NCBI GenBank assembly: GCA_964644025.1
Contig: CAZXVW010000249.1
Coordinates: 1 to 5,560, forward strand
Length of the DNA stretch: 5,560 nucleotides
Source: CAZXVW01 sp964644025
GTDB lineage: Bacteria > Acidobacteriota > Terriglobia > Bryobacterales > Bryobacteraceae
Reading direction: 5' to 3'
Of the stretch, positions 1-5,139 are shown piece after piece. The position numbers and the translations under genes are program-made. The stretch's first letter is position 1. The number at the start of each line of letters is the position of its first letter. The notes beneath the pieces are model-generated. The model made no database searches and was not told the origin of the DNA. It saw nothing but the letters and a program-made list of their open reading frames with translations.

Positions 1-2397
1 CCCTATCCGGTGCTTCCGGCCGAGCCCGCATCCGCTTTTGAACTGCGGGGGCTCCCGGAAACGAACAAGTCCATCGTGCCGGCCGATGGGATGCCCTTCG
101 GCTGGGCGTGGCGGCTGCGGACGCCGGCCAGTTCGTCGAACCGCGCCTGGGATTTCCGGCTCTATGCCGAAGGCGCGGCCCCGGTGGCGCAGGGGGATAC
201 GGTGCTGGCCGTGTTCTGGATGAGGACGCTCAGCGCCGCCCGCGGCGACGGGCTGGTGCGTTTCGTGGTCGAACGCAACAGCCAGCCGTGGACCAAATCA
301 ACGCAGTGGATCGCCGCGGCCGGCCAGCAGTGGCGGAAGGTCGAGATCCCGTTCCAGATGGCCGAGAGCTACCAGGCCGGCCAGTACAGCATTCAGTTCT
401 GGCTCGCTTTCGGCCAGCAGGAGATCGAGATCGGCGGCCTCGCCCTCACCGATTATGGGCCGAACGTATCCTGGCGAGACCTCAACCTGGAGAACTACCC
501 TTACCAAGGCCACGCGCCGGATGCGCCCTGGCGGGCGGCGGCGGCCGGGCGGATTGAAAAGTACCGCAAGGGGGAGATCGTGGTCGTGGTTCGCGACGCC
601 GACGGCACCCCGGTCGCCGGGGCGCCGGTGCACATAAAGATGAAGCGGCACGGTTTCCGCTTCGGCACCGCAGTGGCCGCCAGCCTGATCAACGACCCCG
701 CCCAGCAGGAATACCGCCGCAAGATTCTCGAGCTGTTCAACACCGTGGTGATCGAAAACGCCCTGAAATGGCGGCAATGGGACCGGAACCGGGACAACGG
801 CTTGCGGGCGCTCGCCTGGTTGCACGCCAACGGTATCGACCGGATCCGCGGCCATAACATCGTGTGGCCAGGCTGGCGTCACATGCCGAGCTGGGTGGAA
901 GGTCTTAAGGAGGACCCGGACGCGCTACGGCGCGCGGTCCGCGAGCACGTCACCGACGTGGCCTCGGCCACCCGCGGACAGCTCATCGACTGGGACGTGA
1001 TCAACGAGCCGTACACGAATCATGATGTCCAGGACATCCTGGGCGAAGAAGAAATGGCCGAGTGGTTCCGCCTGGCGCGGGCGGCGGATCCTGACGTAAC
1101 GCTCTACCTGAACGATTACTCCATCGTCAACAACGGCGGTTACGACCTGCCCCACCAGGACGGCTACATCCGCATCGCCAGGCTGCTGGATTCGCTCGGC
1201 GCGCCGCTGCAGGGGCTCGGCATTCAGGGGCACTTCCACGGCCAGCTCACCGATCCGGAGCGGGTGCTCCAAGTGTTCGATCGCTTTGCCGCCCTGAACA
1301 AGAAGCTCCTGGTCACCGAGTTCGACGTCGACACCACCGACGAACAGCTTCAGGCTGACTACCTGCGGGACTTCTTGACCGTTGCCTTCAGCTACCCGGC
1401 CATCAAGGGCTTCTACATGTGGGGGTTCTGGGCGGGACGCCACTGGCGCCCGAATTCGGCGCTCTACCGGGAGGATTGGACGCCGAAGGCTAACGCCAAG
1501 ATCTGGAATGAGCTGGTCTTTCACCAGTGGTGGACCGACGTGAAGGGGACCACCGGCGCCGATGGCATTTTCCGCACCCGCGGCTTTTTCGGCCGCTACG
1601 AGATCGACGTGACGCGCCACGGGAAGGTCGAAACTTTCGAGCTGGACACGAGCGCGGGCCGCTCGCCCGCCTATCTCGTGGCGGGAAAGCAGGAGGCGGG
1701 CGCGTTCAGCGCGGCCGGCGTGGTGAACGCGGCCAGTTTCCAGGGCGGAGCCGTCGCGCCGGGTGAGATCGTGACGATCTTCGGCATCGGATTCGGGAGC
1801 CCCGCGTTGGCCGAGGCCGCTTACGCGGACGGGTGGCTTCCGACCTCGGTCGGGGATACGCGGGTCTACTTCGACGGCGTGGCCGCGCCGATGATCTATT
1901 CGCTCACCGGACAGGTCAGCGCCATTGTGCCGTACTCGGTGACCGGGGAGACCACGGTTGAGCTGGAGTACCTCGGAAGGAAAACGGAGCCGGTCACCGT
2001 CGCGGTGGCCAATACCGCTCCGGGCATCTTTTGTTACTCAGCCGGCCGCGGGCAAGCGGTGGCTGTCAACGATGGGGTCAGTTTCAACGGCCCCGGAAAT
2101 CCCGTCGCCAAAGGGGGGCGGCTGACTTTCTTCCTGACCGGGGAGGGGCCGGTGACGCCCGCCATCGGGGACGGCCAACTGCCATCGCCGCCGGATTTCC
2201 CCGCTCCGGCCCAGCCGCTCGGCGTGTACCTGGGTGGCCGGGAGTGCCCGGTCGAATTCACCGGCCTGGTGTGGGCCGGTGTCACTCAGGTCAACATCCG
2301 CGTGCCGCCGGAAGCTCCGGCCGGTCCGGCGGTGCCTTTGCAGGTGCTGGCCGGCGGCGTTGCTTCTCCGGAGAATGTAACCGTGGCCGTGGGGTGA
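1..2397 (+). CDS. GH10 endo-1,4-beta-xylanase with C-terminal TIGR03437-like domain, 5'-partial
   Basis: This enzyme should hydrolyse internal beta-1,4 bonds of xylan by the retaining mechanism, probably outside the cell or at its surface. The frame is open to the window edge, so the GTG at base 10 is unlikely to be the start; no signal peptide is visible and one may lie upstream. Numbering from base 10 (795 residues), residues ~10-150 look like a beta-sandwich carbohydrate-binding-like module and ~188-212 a short linker strand region (DADGTPVAGAPV). The GH10 barrel spans ~213-505. Visible active-site elements are E249-N250-K253, H282-N283, the acid/base in WDVINEP (E333), Q406 and H408, the nucleophile in VTEFD (E437), and W471/W478. 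Residues ~565-794, beginning GVVNAASFQGGAVAPGEIV, match my recollection of the TIGR03437 pattern typical of Solibacter. The downstream esterase-like gene supports a role in xylan breakdown. The GH10 call is very secure; the exact type of N-terminal module is not. Confidence 0.95.
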   Translation, partial: PYPVLPAEPASAFELRGLPETNKSIVPADGMPFGWAWRLRTPASSSNRAWDFRLYAEGAAPVAQGDTVLAVFWMRTLSAARGDGLVRFVVERNSQPWTKSTQWIAAAGQQWRKVEIPFQMAESYQAGQYSIQFWLAFGQQEIEIGGLALTDYGPNVSWRDLNLENYPYQGHAPDAPWRAAAAGRIEKYRKGEIVVVVRDADGTPVAGAPVHIKMKRHGFRFGTAVAASLINDPAQQEYRRKILELFNTVVIENALKWRQWDRNRDNGLRALAWLHANGIDRIRGHNIVWPGWRHMPSWVEGLKEDPDALRRAVREHVTDVASATRGQLIDWDVINEPYTNHDVQDILGEEEMAEWFRLARAADPDVTLYLNDYSIVNNGGYDLPHQDGYIRIARLLDSLGAPLQGLGIQGHFHGQLTDPERVLQVFDRFAALNKKLLVTEFDVDTTDEQLQADYLRDFLTVAFSYPAIKGFYMWGFWAGRHWRPNSALYREDWTPKANAKIWNELVFHQWWTDVKGTTGADGIFRTRGFFGRYEIDVTRHGKVETFELDTSAGRSPAYLVAGKQEAGAFSAAGVVNAASFQGGAVAPGEIVTIFGIGFGSPALAEAAYADGWLPTSVGDTRVYFDGVAAPMIYSLTGQVSAIVPYSVTGETTVELEYLGRKTEPVTVAVANTAPGIFCYSAGRGQAVAVNDGVSFNGPGNPVAKGGRLTFFLTGEGPVTPAIGDGQLPSPPDFPAPAQPLGVYLGGRECPVEFTGLVWAGVTQVNIRVPPEAPAGPAVPLQVLAGGVASPENVTVAVG

Positions 2398-2453
2398 GCC
2401 GCACCAGGCGGCGCGCGCCGAAGAAAAGAATGGCGGTTCACCGGCCTCCGGGG

Positions 2454-2459
2454 TATGAT
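2454..2459 (+). promoter_or_regulatory. possible -10 element upstream of the hydrolase
   Basis: TATGAT matches the sigma70 -10 consensus at five of six positions and lies 17 nt before the GTG start. No convincing -35 box is seen about 17 nt upstream (TGGCGG). If used, the 5' leader would be only about 10 nt and would still contain the ribosome binding site. The gene may instead be read through from the xylanase gene 79 nt upstream. Confidence 0.3.
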
Positions 2460-2464
2460 CGAGC

Positions 2465-2470
2465 AAGGAG
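2465..2470 (+). promoter_or_regulatory. ribosome binding site of the hydrolase
   Basis: AAGGAG lies 6 nt before the GTG at 2477. This fixes the start at GTG and places the hydrophobic signal peptide directly at the N terminus. Confidence 0.75.
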
Positions 2471-2476
2471 AATAAC

Positions 2477-3585
2477 GTGAACCGGAGGCGCTGTCTCATA
2501 CCGTTCCTGGCGGCCGGGTTGTGGGCTGTCGTAGCGCCCGCCGCCGCTCCGCAACAGGCGGCCGGGCGCCGGCAACGTCCAAAGCCGCCCACCCCTGATT
2601 TCGCCAATGTCCAGTATGGCCCGTACAGGCAAGACGTCTTTGACTTGTGGCGAGCCAAGAGCGAAAAGCCGGCGCCGCTGGTCATCTACTATCATGGCGG
2701 CGGTTTCCGCGGTGGGGATAAAGCCAGCATCAACGTTCAACTCCTCAACCGGCTGCGCGAGAACGGCGTCGCCGTGGCGGCGGTGAACTACCGGCTTTCC
2801 GACGTGGCCCCGTTTCCCGCGCAAATGCACGATTGCGCCCGAGCGCTCCAATACCTCCGATACCACGCCGCCGAATACAATATCGATCCAACCCGCGCCG
2901 GCGCCACCGGCAGCTCAGCCGGCGCCGGGATCTCTCTGTGGCTGGCGTTTCATCCCGATCTCAGGAACCCGAAGGACCCGGACCCGGTGCGGCGCCAGTC
3001 CACGCGCCTGACGGCCGCTGTTGTTTATGGAGCGCAGTGCTCTTACGACCCGCGCTTCATCAGCAAGCTCATGAACACCAACCGGGTTCATGAGGCGCTA
3101 ATTCCTTTCTTCGGAATGAAGAGCGCCGCCGATGTGGACAATCCCAAGTTCTTCCCGCTGTTTGAGGAAGCCTCCCCGATCAACTTCGCCACCGGCGACG
3201 ATCCCCCGGTGATGCTGTTCTACCCCCAGGCCAACAAGCCGTTGCCCCCGAATTCATCGGGCAAGCAGCACATCCACCATCCCAGGTTCGGGATCGTCCT
3301 CAAGAACAAGCTCGACCAACTGGGCGTTGAGTGCGTGCTCCTGCTGCGGGAGCAGTATCCGCATGGGACGCCTATCGAGCGTTACGCCGGCTTCTTCCTG
3401 GAAAAATTCGGCATGAAGCCAGGCTCNNNNNNNNNNNNNNNNNNNNNNNNNNNNNNNNNNNNNNNNNNNNNNNNNNNNNNNNNNNNNNNNNNNNNNNNNN
3501 NNNNNNNNNNNNNNNNNNNNNNNNNNCTATCGAGCGTTACGCCGGCTTCTTCCTGGAAAAATTCGGCATGAAGCCAGGCTCCTAG
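2477..3585 (+). CDS. secreted alpha/beta-hydrolase, esterase/lipase type (BD-FAE/Aes-like), interrupted by an assembly gap
   Basis: This is probably an exported carboxylesterase; beside a xylanase, an acetyl-xylan or feruloyl esterase role is plausible but inferred. The GTG start follows AAGGAG with a 6-nt spacer. Residues 1-24 form a signal peptide (MNRRR, a hydrophobic stretch, then PAAA). The fold is shown by the oxyanion motif HGGGF (73-77), VNYRLS (103-108) and the nucleophile elbow GSSAG (145-149, Ser147). His296 in YPHG is the likely catalytic His. The position where the acid Asp is expected (after PPVMLFYPQA) is Asn253. Read literally through the 100 Ns, the frame shifts after the gap and gives an artefactual 364-residue product ending at 3571. 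Bases 3372-3426 and 3527-3581 are identical; collapsing them (2477-3426 joined to 3582-3585) gives 317 residues ending MKPGS and a TAG stop, a normal family length. The hydrolase family is secure; the substrate is not. Confidence 0.88.
3372..3426 (+). repeat. first copy of 55-bp direct repeat flanking the N gap
   Basis: This stretch starts CTATCGAGCG and ends AAGCCAGGCTC. It is identical over all 55 bases to 3527-3581 and encodes the C-terminal residues IERYAGFFLEKFGMKPG of the hydrolase. The repeat ends exactly at the gap edge on this side. It is most likely an unresolved contig-end overlap rather than a biological repeat. Confidence 0.9.
3427..3526. other. scaffold gap of exactly 100 Ns
   Basis: One hundred undetermined bases lie inside the last codons of the hydrolase gene. 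The round number is typical of a placeholder of unknown length. The flanks are the same 55-bp sequence, so the most likely true gap length is minus 55: two contigs that overlap and were not merged. Confidence 0.95.
3527..3581 (+). repeat. second copy of 55-bp direct repeat flanking the N gap
   Basis: This is identical to 3372-3426 and begins exactly at the other gap edge. It is followed by CTAG, which completes Ser-stop for the hydrolase (TCC TAG, stop at 3583-3585). A 55-base overlap equals a k-mer size commonly used by de Bruijn assemblers, which supports an assembly cause. Confidence 0.9.
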
Positions 3586-3659
3586 GACAGCAGGCTGAAG
3601 CGCCGTCGCTCGGGTGCGCGAGCTGAACCCAGGGGCCCTGTGTCTGATAGTCTGGTAAC
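3586..3659. other. short intergenic region between hydrolase and YtxH gene
   Basis: A small inverted repeat, GCTCG (3608-3612) and CGAGC (3619-3623), with a 6-nt loop could act as a weak hairpin after the hydrolase, but no T-run follows, so it is not a standard intrinsic terminator. GATAGT at 3646-3651 is a weak -10-like hexamer (four of six) that could serve the YtxH gene. Neither is strongly supported. Confidence 0.3.
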
Positions 3660-3666
3660 AGGAGGT
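3660..3666 (+). promoter_or_regulatory. strong ribosome binding site of the YtxH gene
   Basis: AGGAGGT is a near-perfect Shine-Dalgarno sequence with an 8-nt spacer to the ATG at 3675. It favours that ATG over the in-frame ATG at 3708, which would start the protein just before the membrane segment. Confidence 0.8.
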
Positions 3667-3674
3667 GGAAATCG

Positions 3675-3941
3675 ATGCGAACCGAATGCACTGGTGAGAG
3701 CTTGCTGATGTTCCTGACCGGCTTCGCCGTGGGCGCGGGAGTCGCCCTGCTGCTGGCCCCGCAATCCGGCGAGAGGACGCGGCGGCAGATCCGCCGCAAG
3801 GCTGGCGACGCGCAGGATTACCTGGAGAAGATCGGCGAAGATCTGATTGCCAAAGGCCGTGAACTGGTCGACCGCAGCCGCGAAGCTGCCGAGGAAACGG
3901 CCAAGGAAATCGGCAAGAAAGTCAAGGAAGTCACGGCGTAG
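3675..3941 (+). CDS. YtxH domain-containing small membrane protein
   Basis: This is an 88-residue protein of the YtxH family, known as small envelope/stress-associated proteins whose molecular role is not established. Residues ~9-28 form one glycine-rich transmembrane segment (LLMFLTGFAVGAGVALLLAP), followed by the family signature LLLAPQSGERTRRQI (25-39). The rest (~40-88) is highly charged and predicted to be a long amphipathic helix or coiled coil (DYLEKIGEDL, then KGRELVDRSREAAEE), probably cytoplasmic. The strong AGGAGGT site supports the chosen start; Met12 is the alternative. The gene lies 89 nt after the corrected hydrolase stop and 269 nt before hfq on the same strand, so it may be its own transcription unit. 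The family call rests on the membrane segment plus the APxSGxxxR motif. Confidence 0.85.
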   Translation: MRTECTGESLLMFLTGFAVGAGVALLLAPQSGERTRRQIRRKAGDAQDYLEKIGEDLIAKGRELVDRSREAAEETAKEIGKKVKEVTA

Positions 3942-4024
3942 CGACGCCGAAAGAGCCAGCCTTCCGGTGGCGGAGAACCGGCTCACGCTGCCCGAACACC
4001 GCGAGGGTATCTTTACTGGCTATG

Positions 4025-4092
4025 GCCGGTGCCGGCGAACCGGCGGCAGCCTGGCAAACCGAGTCTCACACGGACCAGCCGTCTTGCCGCCG
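4025..4092 (+). repeat. nested inverted repeats, possible structured RNA leader of hfq
   Basis: CGGCGGCA (4041-4048) pairs perfectly with TGCCGCCG (4085-4092). Inside this loop CTGG (4051-4054) pairs with CCAG (4075-4078), and CCG (4059-4061) with CGG (4071-4073), giving a stacked irregular stem. A competing 6-bp hairpin, GCCGGT (4025-4030) with ACCGGC (4039-4044), overlaps the first arm, so the two folds exclude each other. In GC-rich DNA such pairings can arise by chance. I recognise no known riboswitch class. Confidence 0.3.
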
Positions 4093-4199
4093 CCGCCGGC
4101 GTTGTGGTACTAATAGAGCAGTATCGGATTCTTCAACCCATCAGTCGGCCGGTCTTAGCAGTTCGTGCCCGAGATCCGAGATCACTAATCGCAAACGAA

Positions 4200-4205
4200 G
4201 AGGTG
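4200..4205 (+). promoter_or_regulatory. ribosome binding site of hfq
   Basis: GAGGTG, preceded by GAA, lies 5 nt before the GTG at 4211 and selects that codon as the start. A GGAGG at 4213-4217 is only 2 nt before the next in-frame GTG at 4220, too close for efficient use. Confidence 0.55.
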
Positions 4206-4210
4206 GCGTC

Positions 4211-4510
4211 GTGGAGGCCGTGAATCGCAAGCTTATACGTCCGTCTTTGGCTGAAGTAAAAGAACAAATGAACTCTCGCCGCAATCAGAATCATAAGAGA
4301 CCCGTTCCCCCGGAGCATACCAACGCCGAGAATTTTTATTACGTCAAGCAGATGCAGGCCAAGACTCCGATGGTTGTAGTGCTGAAGGACGGAGAAACGT
4401 TGCACGGAGTCATCGAGTGGTATGACAAGGGATGCCTGAAGCTGAGCCGGGAGGAAGAGCCGAACCTGCTGATCTACAAGCCGAACATCAAGTACATGTA
4501 CAAGGCTTAA
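4211..4510 (+). CDS. hfq: Hfq-like (Sm-fold) RNA-binding protein
   Basis: This is a 99-residue protein of the Hfq/Sm family, whose members form hexameric rings that bind small RNAs and A/U-rich mRNA segments. The Sm core occupies the C-terminal half: NAENFYYVKQMQAKTP (helix, 38-53), MVVVLKDGETLHGVIEWYDK (Sm1 strands, 54-73) and NLLIYKPNIKYMYKA (Sm2, 85-99). Residues 1-37 are a basic, probably disordered extension (MNSRRNQNHKRP), and no tail follows the core, the reverse of E. coli Hfq. Aligned by eye, the YKH motif reads YKP (Pro91), and the rim arginines R16/R17/R19 of E. coli correspond to M48/Q49/K51. The start is GTG 4211 by its ribosome binding site; GTG 4220 and ATG 4268 are alternatives. 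The usual neighbour miaA is not seen. The family is confident; full functional equivalence to classical Hfq is not. Confidence 0.85.
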   Translation: MEAVNRKLIRPSLAEVKEQMNSRRNQNHKRPVPPEHTNAENFYYVKQMQAKTPMVVVLKDGETLHGVIEWYDKGCLKLSREEEPNLLIYKPNIKYMYKA

Positions 4511-5040
4511 GGCTTCCGGGTCCGGGGCGGGGGCGCGCTCAGCGGCCGCAGCTTATCCCGGACACGCGCCTTCAGTTGCAATCTATGGTCGCGGCGCTGC
4601 TCCGCCTCCTTGAACCGGCGTTTCTCCTCGGGGGTTTCCGGAATCACCGGCGGTACGGGCGTGGGCCGGCCGTGCTCGTCAAGGGCAACGAAAGTCAAGT
4701 AGGCCGAAGAGGTGTGCTGGATTTCCCCGGAGGTCAGATCCTCGACCATCACCTTCACCCCCACTTCCATTGACGTCCGGAAAGCGCGATTCACCGAGGA
4801 ACGCAGGACCAGGAGCTGCCCGATCTTGACCGGGTGCAGAAAGGTCAGATGGTCCACGGCCGCCGTCACCACCGGCCGGCGAGCGTGCCGCATGGCGGCC
4901 AGCGCCCCGGCCATGTCGACCAGATGCATGACGTGGCCGCCCAGTAAGTCACCGAGGGGATTGGCGTCGTTGGGCAGGGCCAGCTCGGAGTATTCGGAAA
5001 CCGATTCCTTCACACGCCGTGGCTGTAAACGGTCACTCAC
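4507..5040 (-). CDS. acyl-CoA thioesterase, hotdog fold (YciA/BACH family)
   Basis: This cytoplasmic enzyme should hydrolyse acyl-CoA to free acid and CoA. From the GTG at 5040 it has 177 residues. The N-terminal block SEYSELALPNDANPLGDLLG (15-34) and GGHVMHLVDMAGALAA (34-49) give the family signature, with Asn24-Asp25 and Asp42 at the positions usually implicated in catalysis. VTAAVDHLTFLHPVKIGQLL (58-77) and NRAFRTSMEVGV (84-95) complete the hotdog domain. Residues ~137-177 are a basic, charged C-terminal helix and proline/arginine-rich tail (EEKRRFKEAEQRRDHRL), typical of the single-domain members. The frame stays open to a GTG at 5085, but homologues usually start only shortly before the SES/SEY motif, favouring 5040; no good ribosome binding site is seen for either. 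The stop overlaps that of the convergent hfq gene. The physiological acyl substrate cannot be read from the sequence. Confidence 0.88.
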   Translation of the reverse strand: MSDRLQPRRVKESVSEYSELALPNDANPLGDLLGGHVMHLVDMAGALAAMRHARRPVVTAAVDHLTFLHPVKIGQLLVLRSSVNRAFRTSMEVGVKVMVEDLTSGEIQHTSSAYLTFVALDEHGRPTPVPPVIPETPEEKRRFKEAEQRRDHRLQLKARVRDKLRPLSAPPPRTRKP

Positions 5041-5139
5041 GCCCTCAGCATAGCTCAGGCGGCGACCAGCGGGTATCCGGCGCACGAGGCCAGCGGAGGC
5101 CGGGGGGTGCCCGGAACGGTCCGGCGGTGATGCACCTTC
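5041..5139 (-). other. intergenic region between glycosyltransferase and thioesterase
   Basis: These 99 nt hold two overlapping GC hairpins after the glycosyltransferase stop: CCGGA/TCCGG (5111-5115 and 5120-5124, 4-nt loop) and CCGGG/CCCGG (5100-5104 and 5110-5114, 5-nt loop). Neither is followed by a T-run on the minus strand, so a standard intrinsic terminator is not supported. If the thioesterase starts at 5085 instead of 5040, the gap shrinks to 54 nt. Confidence 0.3.
5047..5052 (-). promoter_or_regulatory. possible -10 element for a leaderless thioesterase mRNA
   Basis: On the minus strand TATGCT (four of six matches to TATAAT) ends 6 nt before the GTG at 5040, so transcription would begin at or next to the start codon. 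This would fit the lack of a Shine-Dalgarno sequence. No good -35 box is seen, so this is a weak proposal. Confidence 0.2.

Larger units (their letters stand above)
3942..4210 (+). other. non-coding leader region upstream of hfq with GC-rich inverted repeats
   Basis: No credible gene is seen in these 269 nt. The hfq frame stays open back to an ATG at 4022, but the predicted peptide there (arginine- and serine-rich) looks like translated non-coding DNA. The stretch holds nested inverted repeats at 4025-4092, described separately. A weak promoter can be proposed, TTGCCG (4085-4090) and TACTAA (4108-4113) with 17-nt spacing, but the match is poor. The last ~70 nt are clearly less GC-rich than the flanks. 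Confidence 0.5.

Noticed and set aside
298..1620. Long open frames on the minus strand and other frames within the xylanase gene
   Set aside because: They are antisense shadows of a GC-rich gene whose + strand frame holds a full GH10 domain with both catalytic glutamates. Their translations show no recognisable motifs.
2031..2866. Overlapping open frames on both strands around the xylanase/hydrolase junction
   Set aside because: The + strand genes here have clear domain content and a ribosome binding site. The alternative products are arginine/glycine-rich and lack motifs.
3372..3581. True tandem duplication or mobile-element target-site duplication around the N gap
   Set aside because: The copies are exactly identical, end precisely at the gap edges and are 55 bp long, a common assembler k-mer size. 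Merging them restores the gene. Target-site duplications are far shorter.
3630..3640. CAGGGGCCCTG palindrome as a terminator after the hydrolase
   Set aside because: The loop would be only 1-3 nt and no T-run follows, so it does not make a credible intrinsic terminator.
4086..4099. GCC triplet run as a microsatellite
   Set aside because: About four repeats in a GC-rich background are expected by chance, and they lie in non-coding sequence.
4022..4210. In-frame N-terminal extension of hfq from the ATG at 4022 (63 extra codons)
   Set aside because: The encoded segment is arginine/serine-rich and low in structure, has no good ribosome binding site, and contains the inverted repeats. GTG 4211 has a well-placed GAGGTG and yields a normal-sized protein.
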